This document shows, in pieces, positions 26,930 through 36,082 of a stretch of 58,978 nt of DNA. How positions within the stretch are numbered: the stretch's first letter is position 1; every line of letters begins with the position of its first letter. Under the pieces are notes generated by a model. The model did not search any database. It saw only the letters and a program-made list of their open reading frames with translations, and was not told the DNA's origin. The stretch is from Kitasatospora humi. GTDB taxonomy: Bacteria; Actinomycetota; Actinomycetes; Streptomycetales; Streptomycetaceae. The stretch is taken from NCBI RefSeq assembly GCF_020907985.1, contig NZ_JAJJPA010000042.1:1-58978 (forward strand), written 5' to 3'. The position numbers were made by a program, and so were the translations under genes.

Positions 26930-28135
26930 TCAGCGGAACACTCCGGTGTGGCCGAGGGAGTAGCGGCCGGGCTGGGGGTAGACGCACAAGCCGTGCGGGC
27001 CGGCGCCGACGTTGATCCGGGCCAGCAGGTGCCCGTCGTGGGTGGAGATGGCGTAGACCTCGGCGTTGTAGCGGCCGCTGAGCCACAGGACGGTGCCGTC
27101 GGCGGAGACGCCACCCATGTCGGGGCTGCCGCCGCCGGGTAGCTGCCATGTGGCGGTGAGGCGGCCGGTGGCGAAGTCCAGGACGGAGATGGAGCCCTCG
27201 GCACGGTTGGAGATGTACAGGCTGCTGGAGTCGCGGCTGACATAGAGGCCGTGGGCACCCTTGCCGGTCGGCAGCAGGGTGGGGGCTGCGAAGGTGTCGC
27301 CGTTGAGGACCCAGACGCCGTCGGCCTTCATGTCGGCGATGTACCAGGTCCGTCCGTCGGGAGAGATCTTGACGTCCTGGGGCATGGAGCCGTCGAACGG
27401 GAGCTTCTGCTTGGCCAGCACGGTCATCGAGGCGGTGTCGACCTTGAGGAGCTCGCCGGAGAACTCGCAGGAGACGATGAAGTAGCGGCCGTCGGGTGAG
27501 AAGTCGGCGTGGTTGACGCCGGCGCAGTCGACCGGGACGGACTTGACGACCGCCATGGTGTGGGCGTCGCGGAAGACGAGTTGCCGGTCTTTGGAGGCCA
27601 TGACGACCGCGTACTTGCCGTCGGGCGTGAAGTAGAGGTTGTAGGGGTCGTGGACGTCGACCGGCTGGCCGGCACGGCCGGTGGCGGGGTCGATGGGGGT
27701 GAGGGTGTTCCCCAGGTCGTTGTTGACCCACAGGGTCTTCAGGTCCCAGGAAGGAACGACGTGTTGGGGCTGGTGGCCGACGGGGATGGTGGCGATGACC
27801 TGGTACGTGGCGGGGTCGATGACGCTGACCGTGTCGGACTCGGTGTTGGGTACGTACACCCGCGAGGGGAATCCCTGGACGGCCTTGGACAGTTGGCCGG
27901 GTCGGTCGGCGGCGTACAGGTCGCGCGGGTCGAGGGGCACCGGCATGCCGGGCAGCAGGTTCGAGGAGGAGGACGGGGCAGGTGAGCCGGCGGCGCCCGG
28001 TGACCTGGTGGCCGCACTCTTCGGCGCGGCGACCGCCTTGGCACGAGTGTTGGCCGGGGAGGAGCAGGCAGTAGCGGCCAGCAGGACCGCCAGCACGCTC
28101 AAGGCACGGCTGTGCAAGATGAGTTGAATGTGCAT
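26930..28135 (-). CDS. YncE-type beta-propeller lipoprotein
   Basis: 401 aa from the ATG at 28135. Lipoprotein signal ending LAATACSS, a Ser/Ala/Pro-rich linker, then seven-bladed propeller repeats: VYVPNTESDTVSVIDPATYQV, LWVNNDLGNTLTPIDP, ISPDGRTWYIADMKADGVWV, SLYISNRAEGSISVLD, GTVLWLSGRYNAEVYAIS. YVTN/YncE propellers are exported; partners vary. It converges on the multicopper oxidase with a 41-bp gap, and such pairs often act with copper oxidases, but that link is inference. Confidence 0.85.
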   Translation of the reverse strand: MHIQLILHSRALSVLAVLLAATACSSPANTRAKAVAAPKSAATRSPGAAGSPAPSSSSNLLPGMPVPLDPRDLYAADRPGQLSKAVQGFPSRVYVPNTESDTVSVIDPATYQVIATIPVGHQPQHVVPSWDLKTLWVNNDLGNTLTPIDPATGRAGQPVDVHDPYNLYFTPDGKYAVVMASKDRQLVFRDAHTMAVVKSVPVDCAGVNHADFSPDGRYFIVSCEFSGELLKVDTASMTVLAKQKLPFDGSMPQDVKISPDGRTWYIADMKADGVWVLNGDTFAAPTLLPTGKGAHGLYVSRDSSSLYISNRAEGSISVLDFATGRLTATWQLPGGGSPDMGGVSADGTVLWLSGRYNAEVYAISTHDGHLLARINVGAGPHGLCVYPQPGRYSLGHTGVFR

Positions 28136-28532
28136 CAGTCGAGAAGCTCCGAGATCGTCACGGCACGCAGCAGGCGTGTCTGAAGGACGTCGAGGGTTGC
28201 GGGAAGCACGGTCACGGCGCCTGGGTATCCGAGGTGATGGCTGACCACCGTTCGGAGGCGCGTCGCGTCCGGCACAGCTGTGCTACAGCATCGGCGCATA
28301 GGCGCGTTCCGGGCGCCGCCGTGGGCGTGCACTCACCAGGGAAGCACCGGCAGCTCTGGGACGTCACCACGACACGCGCGCGAGTCGCTGCCGCCGGAGA
28401 GGGCCGTTCGCGCAGGCGCGCCTCTTCTGGCCGTGGCAGGACGACGGTTGCACGACTGCCACCCCAGGCGCCGTCCGGTGACGCAGCGGGCAGTTCGACG
28501 GCCTTGGAAGCCTCGACAGCCAACGGCAGGAG
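28136..28532. other. Stretch without a supported gene
   Basis: One minus-strand frame (28212-28523) has moderate bias (SKAVELPAASPDGAWGG, TVVLPRP, faintly like the end of a sensor kinase) but no ribosome site or conserved motif. Confidence 0.3.
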
Positions 28533-28751
28533 TCAACCATTGCGCCCTCCCTGGTCGGCGGCAGCGGCCTCGGGCTTGGGCGTGGCGTAGTCGCGCCCCT
28601 GCGTGCTCGCCGAACTCGGCTCCCGCCCGTGACCGTGCCGGGCGTCGTGGGCCGCGAGCATGCTGCGAGCCCCGGCAGGCGGTATGCCTGCGCCCAGGCA
28701 AGCGTGAACGAACCTCGCCCGGCGGACGTCATCCGGAACCTGGTGCGGCAT
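28533..28751 (-). CDS. Small protein, unknown (72 aa)
   Basis: ATG at 28751 with GGGAGG 5 nt upstream. The peptide (RRARFVHACLGAGIPPAGA, RSMLAAHDARHGHG) is basic and His-containing with a short hydrophobic patch. The TTGCACTGTGCAA palindrome lies 84 bp upstream, as for other members of the putative regulon. No family recognised. Confidence 0.5.
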   Translation of the reverse strand: MPHQVPDDVRRARFVHACLGAGIPPAGARSMLAAHDARHGHGREPSSASTQGRDYATPKPEAAAADQGGRNG

Positions 28752-28834
28752 GCGGACCTCCCAAGAGGGGGTGCTGCGGTGACGACGCTCGGAGACGTCG
28801 GATGCGCGGGTCCCGGGATCACACCCAGGACAAT

Positions 28835-28847
28835 TTGCACTGTGCAA
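28835..28847. promoter_or_regulatory. TTGCACTGTGCAA palindrome (site 8)
   Basis: A perfect palindrome with flanks CAAT and CAAT. It is the rightmost site of the family, 84 bp upstream of the small gene at 28751 (minus). Confidence 0.75.
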
Positions 28848-29144
28848 CAATAACCGCGCCCAGCCCATCGCCGCGCAAGCCGGGCCGCGAGCCGCAGAAT
28901 CTCCACCCGGATCGAACCGCCTCTCCGGGTTCTCCGTGGTCGCGGGTGCCGATCCGGAAGGTCGGGCTGTTCTCTCCGGCGCCCACATCCGGGTCACCTC
29001 CCCCGCGACCACCCTCGACGCCGTCCGGGCCGAGTAGCGAATCGCCAAGTCTGTCGAGATCATCGGCTCCGGCGCCCACCTCCACGACCGCCTCAGAGGC
29101 GAGCTCGCAGGCAGCCACTGACCGGACCGTGCGAACCCGCACCC
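28848..29144. other. Possible decayed plus-strand ORF
   Basis: One plus frame reads IRVTSPATTLDAVRAE, then a TAG, then RIAKSVEIIGSGAHLHDRLRGEL and a stop at 29121. The reading across the TAG looks like one helix with a Gln codon turned into a stop. No family recognised. Confidence 0.3.
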
Positions 29145-30689
29145 TCAGCGCATGCCGAGCGCGGCTTCCTCCCGGTCGAGGTCGTGCTGGAGCCGGCGCC
29201 GGGTGGTGTCGCTGATCAGGTGCTCCTCATAGAGGCGGTGCAGCTCGCTGTTCTGGACGGCGATCACCTCGTGCCGCAGGCTTCGGTAGGAGTCGTCGGA
29301 GGTCACACCGCCCTCGTCCTCGGTGCGGTCCAGCCGGGCTTCCAGGCCGCGCCTGACCCGGTCGATCGCCACCGGCGGCATCGCCTCCAGGCCGGACAGA
29401 TGCTCGACGTGGTCCAGCGCGGCGCGGTTGAGGGCGTCCCGGGCTCCGTCCTCCTCCCGCGCGGTGTGCTCGGGCTCCAGCGCCAGCCCGGAGCGGTTGA
29501 CCACCCCGGCCAGTGTCAGCCCCTGCACCACCAGCGTGAACACCACCACCGCGGTGGTCAGCACCAGCACCAGCGCACGCCCGGCCAGCGCCCCGCCGCC
29601 GCTGGCGGCCAGCGGGATCGACAAGGCGGCGGCCAGTGGCATCACGCCCCGGGTGCCGGCCCAGGTCACCACCCCGGCCACCCGCCAGGACAGCCGGCCC
29701 CGGCTCGGCTTGACCGCCCTCGTCAGCGGCAGCGTCCACGCCACCCGCACCGCGATCAGCACGCCGGCCAGCGCCAGCGCCTGCAACGGCCACCAGCTGC
29801 TGCCCTTCGGCAGCCCGCGCACCAGCGCCAGCAGCTCCAGCCCCACGATGGCGAACACCACGCTCTCCAGCAGGAACACCACCACCGCGTACACCGCCTG
29901 CACCTGCAACCGGATGTGCGCGTCACTGAGCCGGTGTCCCGAGCGGCCCAGCAGCACGCCCGCGACCACCACCGAGGTGATCCCGGAGGTATGCGCCGAC
30001 TCGGCCAGCACGTATGCCGCATACGGCGTCACCAGCGCGATCACGGTCTCCAGCACCGGATCGGTGGTGCGGCGCCGGATCAGCCACACCGCCCCCGCCA
30101 CCGCCGCCCCGATAAGACTCCCGCCCCCGCCGAGCAGGAGGAACTCCCCGCCCGCCGACACCAGGCTCACCGACCCACCGGCCGCCACCGCGATCCCGAC
30201 GCCGACCTTGAACAGCACCAGCGAGGTCGCGTCGTTGAACAGGCTCTCCGCCTGCACCAGCACCTGCACCCGCCCCGGCAGGGCCAGACGCCGCCCCAGC
30301 GCCGACACCGCCACCGGATCGGTGCTCGCCAGCACCGCCCCCAGGACGAACGCCATCGCCGGCGGCAGCCCGGTCAGCGCGACCGCCGCGAACCCGACCG
30401 CCGCCGCAGAGGCGAAGACCAGCCCGAACGCCAGGATCGTGACCGGCCGCCACACCACCCTCAGATCACGCAGCGACAACTCCTCCGCCGACGCGTACAG
30501 CAGCGGCGGCAGCACCACCAGCGCGATCGCCTGTGGCGGCACGTGCAACGCCGGCACCCCGGGTATCAGCGCCACCCCGATCCCGGCCAGCACCAGCAAC
30601 GACGGGGCGGGAACCCGCCAGCGCCGGGCGAAAGTGGCCACAACAGTGGCCAGAACCACCAGGAAGAGAACGATCCCCACGGCGCGCAT
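29145..30689 (-). CDS. Na+/H+ antiporter, CPA1/NhaP type
   Basis: 514 aa; ATG at 30689 (weak ribosome site). About twelve membrane helices, with VLASTDPVAVSALGRRLALP and ESLFNDATSLVLFKVGVGI, the conserved Asp/Asn-Asp pair of CPA1 exchangers, and TWAGTRGVMPLAAALSIP. A ~100-residue hydrophilic C-terminal tail (LEARLDRTEDEGGV; LHRLYEEHLISDTTRRRLQ) is typical. It exports Na+ (or K+) in exchange for H+, for pH homeostasis. Fits with the CLC and carbonic anhydrase genes nearby. Confidence 0.92.
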   Translation of the reverse strand: MRAVGIVLFLVVLATVVATFARRWRVPAPSLLVLAGIGVALIPGVPALHVPPQAIALVVLPPLLYASAEELSLRDLRVVWRPVTILAFGLVFASAAAVGFAAVALTGLPPAMAFVLGAVLASTDPVAVSALGRRLALPGRVQVLVQAESLFNDATSLVLFKVGVGIAVAAGGSVSLVSAGGEFLLLGGGGSLIGAAVAGAVWLIRRRTTDPVLETVIALVTPYAAYVLAESAHTSGITSVVVAGVLLGRSGHRLSDAHIRLQVQAVYAVVVFLLESVVFAIVGLELLALVRGLPKGSSWWPLQALALAGVLIAVRVAWTLPLTRAVKPSRGRLSWRVAGVVTWAGTRGVMPLAAALSIPLAASGGGALAGRALVLVLTTAVVVFTLVVQGLTLAGVVNRSGLALEPEHTAREEDGARDALNRAALDHVEHLSGLEAMPPVAIDRVRRGLEARLDRTEDEGGVTSDDSYRSLRHEVIAVQNSELHRLYEEHLISDTTRRRLQHDLDREEAALGMR

Positions 30690-31109
30690 CTACGGAAGCA
30701 ACCCCATCACAAGAATCGGGGTCACTGCTGCGCGAATGCCGCAGTCGCCCCCCGAGCCGACCAGGCTTCCCGGCACACCGCTGGCAATTTTATCGGAACA
30801 TTAGCGCCAGGCCGCAGATGGCAGCGCAGGGCAGAACATAGCTGTGCCCCCGATGACAATCCCGCACCAATGACCCCCGCCATGCCGCCCCAGCCCACTC
30901 CCTGCCGTCCCCCAACGGGAGCATCCACCGGTCACGGCGGGTCGTCACCTCACATGCGCTCCTTCCCCCGATGTACACGAGCCGGGCGTTGACCGGCGTC
31001 GCCCCGGCCGACCTGCTGAACCGTGTGGCCGCCACCGGCGCGCATCTGCTGGTGGCGGCCCGTGTCCGCAGGCTCTGCGTCACCTGCCGTTGCCCCCCAC
31101 GCGGTCGTG
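30690..31109. other. Gene-free stretch
   Basis: No supported gene. A short plus-strand frame at 30971 has weak similarity in pattern to the end of a universal stress domain but runs into the gene at 31110 on the other strand. Confidence 0.35.
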
Positions 31110-31969
31110 TCACCCCCGGGGAACGATGGTGACGGGACACTCCGCGTGGTGGAGAAGGTGCGCGGAGACCGACCCGAGCAGGACACGAGCCAGCGGGTTG
31201 CGCTGGTGCGAGCCGACGACCAACAGCCTGGCGTTCTCGGATGCCTTCACCAGTACCGCCGACGCGGCAGCGACGCACAGAACGTCAGCGCTGGTTCGAA
31301 GACCGGGCTGGCGCTCCCGCCACCGGCGGCCCACGTCTTCCAGCGCCCTCTGCTCGGCGCGCAGGACGCCCGCCTGGTCTGCCTGGCCAGGTGGCGCCGC
31401 CATGCCCAGCGGTAGAACCTGGGGGCGGACATCGGCATGGATCAGGTGCAGCGGGACGTCGCGCAGCACCGCTTCAGTGGCCGCGAACTCGAGTGCCGCC
31501 TGGTCCTCCCCGGGCTGGTCCACACCGACGACGACGAACCCGTCCCGCGGCGGGCCGCCCCGCACCACTGTCACCGGGCAGTCGGCGTGCGTAGCCACCT
31601 TCATCGAGACGGACCCCAGGGCCAGGTGCGCGAATCCACCGCTGCCGCGACGGCCCAGCACGATCTGTGCGCACTCCGCCGACCGTTCGACCAGCCCGGC
31701 GGCGGGTTCACCCGAGTCCGCCACGATCTGGGCGTCACCCGCGGAAAATCGCTGCGGACAAGCTCCGCGTACGGCCTGAGCACAGCCTCGACGGCTGTGA
31801 GCGGCTCCGAGGAACCGGCGGTCATGTTCCGGCCACGGCCCAGGGCGTGGTAGAGCTGCAGGGGCACGCCATGAAGACTTGCCTCATGAGCGGCGAAACG
31901 AACGACCAACTCGGCCTCGGGTCCTGGGTCGACCCCCACCAGAATCGGGTGTACCGCCCGAAGCTTCAT
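31110..31969 (-). pseudogene. Universal stress protein, two USP domains, one frameshift
   Basis: ATG at 31969 with AGGAAAC. Domain 1 starts HPILVGVDPGPEAELVVRFA and, after the frameshift, ends VLGRRGSGGFAHLALGSVS with CPVTVV. Domain 2 starts FVVVGVDQPGEDQAALEFA and ends VVGSHQRNPLARVLLGSVS with CPVTIV; both carry the GxxGxxGx9GS-like ATP-loop pattern. The frames join at three G at 31730-31732, one base short; adding it gives a 286-aa protein. Such tandem USPs bind ATP and act in dormancy and stress. Real decay or sequencing error. Confidence 0.85.
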
Positions 31970-32168
31970 GATCGTTTCCTGTCCTTGTGGCCTACGCTCC
32001 CACGCGAGGACCGCATCGCCATCGTGATGCAGGTGTGTATTCCCACCTCACCACCAGCGTGGCACCGGCTCGGGTCGCACCGTCCCCGCGGTGCCCGCGC
32101 GAAGGCGTGAGCGCAGGCACCGGTGGTGCCGGGGGCGGGGTGGATTCCTCGGCAGCGGTTGCGGGATC

Positions 32169-32660
32169 TCAGGTGACCTCGTTCAGGCGCCCGCTTCTGA
32201 CGTCGTAGATGAAACCCCGCACCATGCTGCGGTTCGGAAGGAGCGAGCACAGCTTGACCCGCGCGATCGAGCTGCGGACGTCAGCCGCCAAGTCGTTGAA
32301 GGACGGCTCCACCCAACTCGGTTTGAACCCGGCGTCGGACTGGATCTGCTCCTTGAAGACGTCGCCGGTGAGTTTGAGTAGCCCGCAGTCGGTGTGGTGG
32401 ACCAGGATGACCTCGCTGGTGCCCAGGACGCACTGGCTGATCGCGAGCGAGCGGATCTCAGCGTCCGTGACGATCCCGCCAGCGTTGCGGATGACATGGG
32501 CATCGCCGGGCTGCAGGCCCAGGACGGCATAGATGTCCATGCGGGAGTCCATGCAGGTGATGACGGCGATGTGCTTCGCGGGCGATCTGGGCAGGAGGCC
32601 CGGGAAACGGGTCGCGGCGTAGTCCTCGTTGTTCTTCAAGTACTGGTCGATGGCCGACAC
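32169..32660 (-). CDS. Beta-carbonic anhydrase
   Basis: 163 aa from the GTG at 32660 (GAGGAAGAAGG upstream); the longer frame to 32729 is rejected. Zinc and active-site motifs: CMDSRMD (Cys, Asp-Arg dyad) and HHTDCG (His, Cys). GDAHVIRNAGG and SLAISQ are the conserved core. The length and the end (RSGRLNEVT) match the short Mycobacterium Rv1284 type. Interconverts CO2 and bicarbonate; may feed the SulP transporters nearby. Confidence 0.95.
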   Translation of the reverse strand: MSAIDQYLKNNEDYAATRFPGLLPRSPAKHIAVITCMDSRMDIYAVLGLQPGDAHVIRNAGGIVTDAEIRSLAISQCVLGTSEVILVHHTDCGLLKLTGDVFKEQIQSDAGFKPSWVEPSFNDLAADVRSSIARVKLCSLLPNRSMVRGFIYDVRSGRLNEVT

Positions 32661-33418
32661 CGGGACCTTCTTCCTCTGTGAGTGCCAGCGAGGGCCGGCG
32701 CGCTCGTCACCCGGTTCCGGCGAGGTCACGAGTTCTGCTTCTCATTAAACTCGCGGAACGCGGCGAACGCCCGGGGCTGAACAGGTGCCGGGGCCGCAAT
32801 TCATCAGGAATCACCCCGCCGATCGCCTCCGCGAACTCGTCGGCTGCGGCGCCAAGAGGGCGCCGCCCTGGGCACGCGAGGCGTGCAGTGGTTGTGCCCC
32901 GGGACCGCCGCGAAGGCGCACGTGCTGTCGATCCTGGACCACCGGGGCGAGCACGACCTGGCCGAGCCGATCCGCCGCAGCGCGGCCCACAGCCTGCAGC
33001 CGGGCAATCCGCCTGGTACGGCTTCGGCCGCTGAGCCCGGAACCGCAGCCCGTCAGCTGGTCCCGGCCAGCCGGGAGGAGCCAGGGACGCGTCCGGGAAG
33101 GCCCATCCGGGCCTCCTTGCGGAGTCAGGACCTGCAAGGACCCGCGCGTCGAACGGGCTCATGTTGTTGTCGTCCGGGGCCGTGAAGCCGGCCGCAGACA
33201 GGACGGCTCTTCCGTGCCGGTGGAACGTGCCGCCGGGCAGGACGGCGGAACGGGTGCTACGCGCCGCTGCTCTGCCCCGCATGGCCGAACCTCCCTGGTG
33301 TCGTCCTCGATCCGTCCGCATCCCATGGCGTATACCTCAGCCAGAGACACCGGAGACCGAACCTGACGCACCATCGATCGTTCCTCGTTCGGCGGCCGGT
33401 CGGAACAGGAGCAGAGGC
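32661..33418. other. Long stretch without a supported gene
   Basis: A short plus-strand block at 32920-33000 (HVLSILDHRGEHDLAEPIRR) has good codon bias but no start, no stop context and no known family; it may be debris. The rest shows mixed base use. The region borders the carbonic anhydrase and OsmC genes. Confidence 0.35.
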
Positions 33419-33886
33419 ATGACCGATCCCGCGCAGCACACCCCGCCGCCCCCCGCTGACGCGCCGCTTCCCCCGGGCCGGATCGTGGTCGAGCACGTGT
33501 CCGGTGACAGCTTCGCGGTGGCGGTGCGCGGCCACCGGATGGTGGTGGACCAGCCGGTCGGCGACGGCGGAACGGACACCGGACCGACGCCGACGGAGTT
33601 GTTCGCCGCTTCGCTCGTCTCGTGCGTGGCCTTCTACGCCGGCCGGTACCTGGCCCGGCACGGCGTCGATCCCCAGGGGCTGCGGGTGGGCGCCGGCTTC
33701 ACGATGGCCACTGACCGCCCGGCCCGGGTGTCCGGGCTGACGGTGTCGATCGAGGTTCCCGACGGCCTGGACCCGTCCCGCCACGAGGCCCTGCTCGCCG
33801 TCGCCTCCCACTGCACCGTCCACAACACACTCCACCAGCCGCCGACGGTCGAGATTGGGTTGTGCCGGTCCGGCACGGCGGAATAG
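33419..33886 (+). CDS. OsmC-family peroxiredoxin-like protein
   Basis: 155 aa; ATG at 33419 with AGGAG upstream. OsmC fold with GPTPTELFAASLVSCVAFYAG (first catalytic Cys) and VASHCTVHNTL (second Cys), both present. A Pro-rich N-terminal tail precedes the fold. OsmC/Ohr proteins reduce organic hydroperoxides. The Trx remnant follows immediately. Confidence 0.92.
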   Translation: MTDPAQHTPPPPADAPLPPGRIVVEHVSGDSFAVAVRGHRMVVDQPVGDGGTDTGPTPTELFAASLVSCVAFYAGRYLARHGVDPQGLRVGAGFTMATDRPARVSGLTVSIEVPDGLDPSRHEALLAVASHCTVHNTLHQPPTVEIGLCRSGTAE

Positions 33887-33907
33887 CCCACCGCCGACCT
33901 GCCGTGA

Positions 33908-34111
33908 GATACCCGCACCCAGGCGCAGCAGGAGCTCGCCGCGGCCTTCCGGACTTCGTCCATCCCGACGCTGCCGGCGGTGCGCGACGGCGTCGTCCTC
34001 TTCTCCCGCGTCGGCGCCCTGCCGGAGGGCGCGCCGGAGGAGGTCATCCGCCGGATCCTTGCGATCGACATGGCCGAGGTGCATCGCAGGATCGCCGCCG
34101 AGGCGGCCTGA
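33908..34111 (+). pseudogene. C-terminal remnant of a thioredoxin
   Basis: The frame opens after a stop at 33905 and reads DTRTQAQQELAAAFR, then SSIPTLPAVRDGVVLF and a helix to the stop at 34109. This matches the second half of a thioredoxin: the SIPT cis-Pro loop is present, but the CxxC active site half is gone and no start codon fits. Directly follows OsmC, so a Trx gene was probably truncated by a deletion next to osmC. Confidence 0.72.
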
Positions 34112-34141
34112 ACGGGCACCAGGGTGAGAGGAGTCGGAGCG

Positions 34142-34777
34142 ATGAGTGGGACCGGAGCGGACAGCGGCGCCTGGGACGCGCGGTACTCGGCGGCTGAGCC
34201 GGTGTGGGGTGTCGAGCCGAACCGGTGGGTGGTCCGCGAGACCGCCCGGCTGCCGCCCGGCCGGGCCCTGGACCTGGCCGCGGGCGAGGGCCGCAACAGC
34301 ATCTGGCTGGCGGCAAGGGGCTGGCAGGTCACAGCCGTCGACTTCTCCGGTGTGGCGCTGGAGCGCGCCCGCCACCTCGCCGCCGCCCAGTCGGCCGAGA
34401 TCGCCGACCGCCTCCGACTGGTGCGGGCCGACGTGCTGACGTACCGTCCGGAACCTGGTGGCTTCGGCCTCGTCCTGGTCGCCTACCTCCAGCTGCCGGC
34501 CGAACAGCGCGCGACCGCGCTGCGGAACGCTGCGGCCGCCCTCGCCCCCGGCGGCACGCTGCTGGTCGTCGGGCACGACACCAGCAACCTCACCGACGGC
34601 GTCGGCGGTCCTCAGGACGCCCGTGTCCTGTTCGCCCCGGACGACGTGCTGAACGACCTTGCCGGCCTCGGGCTTACCACCGTGTGCGCCGAACGCGTCC
34701 GCCGGCCCGTGCCGCGTCCGGACGGCCCGCCTGTCGAGGCGATCGACGCACTCGTCCGTCTCGAACGCCCCCGCTGA
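34142..34777 (+). CDS. SAM-dependent methyltransferase (class I)
   Basis: 211 aa; ATG at 34142 with AGAGGAG. Motif I is ALDLAAGEGRNSIWLAARGW (SAM site), motif II region AVDFSGVALERAR, motif III LVLVAYLQLPAEQR and APGGTLLVVGHD. Resembles TehB-like/thiopurine-type small methyltransferases. Substrate unknown; proteins of this type often follow resistance or detoxification genes. Confidence 0.9.
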   Translation: MSGTGADSGAWDARYSAAEPVWGVEPNRWVVRETARLPPGRALDLAAGEGRNSIWLAARGWQVTAVDFSGVALERARHLAAAQSAEIADRLRLVRADVLTYRPEPGGFGLVLVAYLQLPAEQRATALRNAAAALAPGGTLLVVGHDTSNLTDGVGGPQDARVLFAPDDVLNDLAGLGLTTVCAERVRRPVPRPDGPPVEAIDALVRLERPR

Positions 34778-34945
34778 GCCGCCCGGCCGCGCCATCGGCC
34801 TTACCACGGGACCCGGGCCGGCCGGCGGGTCGGTGGCGGGGACCATACCGGTGGGCCAGCCTGGATGATCAATTCCAACGGGTCAGTCGGGAGCTGGCCG
34901 TGTTCCGTCGTGGAAGGTCTGGGTGGGGGTCCGGGGGCCTTCGGT

Positions 34946-35518
34946 TCAGCGTGGCCGCAGTCCGTCGAAGACCACCTCGAAGATCCGTTCACGGGCGATC
35001 GGGTCAGCTTCGAGGTGCTCCACTGTCACGCCGGTGCCGATCATAAGGGCGATCAGTTCCGGTAGGCCCAGTTCCCGGCGGACCGCCCCGGCCCGCTGCG
35101 CTGCGGCCAGCAGCTCGGCCAGCCGGTTCTGGATCACCGTGCTGGACTCCTGGAGGGCCGCGTGTGCGTCCACCCCGGAGGCGGCCAGCGCCCGGGTGAA
35201 CTCGTCCTTGCCTGCGGACTGATCGATGACCAGGCGGAAGCATGCGAAGAAGGCATCGGCGGGCTCGGATTCCGCGGCCAGCTGCTCGGTCCGGGCGGCG
35301 ATCGCCTCCAGCCTGCGCACCATCACCGCCACCAGCAGCGCCTCCTTGGTCGGGAAGTGCCGAAAGAGCGTGCCGACCGCGACCCCGGCGGCCCGGGAGA
35401 TCTCCTCCGTCGGCACGTCGGTGCCCTGACTGGTGAACACCTCCGTGGCGACGTCCAGCAGCCTGGCCCTGTTGCGGGCCGCGTCCGCCCGCAGCGGGCG
35501 CTCCTGGGCACTGCTCAC
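34946..35518 (-). CDS. TetR-family regulator
   Basis: 190 aa from the GTG at 35518 (AGGAG ~10 nt upstream). N-terminal HTH: RARLLDVATEVFTSQGTDVPTEEISRAAGVAVGTLFRHFPTKEALL, classic TetR. C-terminal ligand domain is helical. Divergent from the SnoaL-like gene with a 7-bp inverted repeat in between (35599-35621), its likely operator. Confidence 0.93.
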   Translation of the reverse strand: MSSAQERPLRADAARNRARLLDVATEVFTSQGTDVPTEEISRAAGVAVGTLFRHFPTKEALLVAVMVRRLEAIAARTEQLAAESEPADAFFACFRLVIDQSAGKDEFTRALAASGVDAHAALQESSTVIQNRLAELLAAAQRAGAVRRELGLPELIALMIGTGVTVEHLEADPIARERIFEVVFDGLRPR

Positions 35519-35598
35519 CCCTGCCACTCCTTCCCCGCCGCACGGCGAAGCCATGCTGGACAACATGAGCGGCCAGTCCGTATCGTCATGCAACATGA

Positions 35599-35621
35599 GC
35601 CGCTACTCATATTATAGCGGC
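35599..35621. promoter_or_regulatory. Inverted repeat, likely TetR operator
   Basis: GCCGCTA, nine bases, TAGCGGC: a 7-bp perfect inverted repeat in the divergent gap between the TetR gene and the SnoaL-like gene, overlapping an AT-rich CATATTATA that may be a promoter. Confidence 0.6.
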
Positions 35622-35641
35622 GTGACCGATCGGGGTTGGGC

Positions 35642-36082
35642 ATGTCCGAGACGCTGTCACCACGCGGGGTCTTCCAGAAGCTGCTCGAAGGCATCCAGGC
35701 GGCCCGGTACGTGGAACTGGCCGACCTCTACGCCGAGGACGCCGTGGTGGAGACGGTCTTCGAGCCGGTCGGGCCGCGCCGCAGCGAGGGGCGAGCAGCA
35801 CTCGCGGAGCGGTTCGCGGCGGTGGCCGCGCATTCACCCGTGGAACTGACCCCGGCGAACGTGGTGATCCGGGAGACCGACGACCCGGAGGTGATCGTCG
35901 CCGAATGGGACTACCGGGTGCACCACCGAGTGACCGGGCAGAACTTCGAGTCCGCCAACATCCAGGTGCTGCGGGTGCGCGACGGCCTGATCGTCCATAG
36001 CAGGGACTTCCATGACCACCTGACCCTCGTCGTGGCCGGCGGCGAACTGCCGCAGCTGGTGGCGGCACTGGAAGGCCGGTAG
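35642..36082 (+). CDS. SnoaL/ketosteroid isomerase-like protein
   Basis: 146 aa; ATG at 35642. NTF2-like fold: FQKLLEGIQAARYVELADLYAEDAVVETVF at the start, VIVAEWDYRVHH, and IQVLRVRDGLIVHSRDFHDHL near the end, typical of SnoaL-like polyketide cyclase or isomerase relatives. Substrate unknown. Divergent from, and probably repressed by, the TetR at 34946. Confidence 0.85.
   Translation: MSETLSPRGVFQKLLEGIQAARYVELADLYAEDAVVETVFEPVGPRRSEGRAALAERFAAVAAHSPVELTPANVVIRETDDPEVIVAEWDYRVHHRVTGQNFESANIQVLRVRDGLIVHSRDFHDHLTLVVAGGELPQLVAALEGR

Noticed and set aside
6699..28847. TTGCA palindromes as ends of a small mobile repeat (MITE)
   Set aside because: Only the 13-bp core and a few flanking bases recur, spacing is irregular and no longer shared body or target duplications are seen.
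29184..30992. A 602-codon plus-strand open frame
   Set aside because: Antisense to the well-supported Na+/H+ antiporter; translation is low complexity.
30971..31132. Short plus-strand ORF resembling the end of a universal stress domain
   Set aside because: The similarity is only a pattern of small and hydrophobic residues, it overlaps the real USP gene and has no ribosome site.
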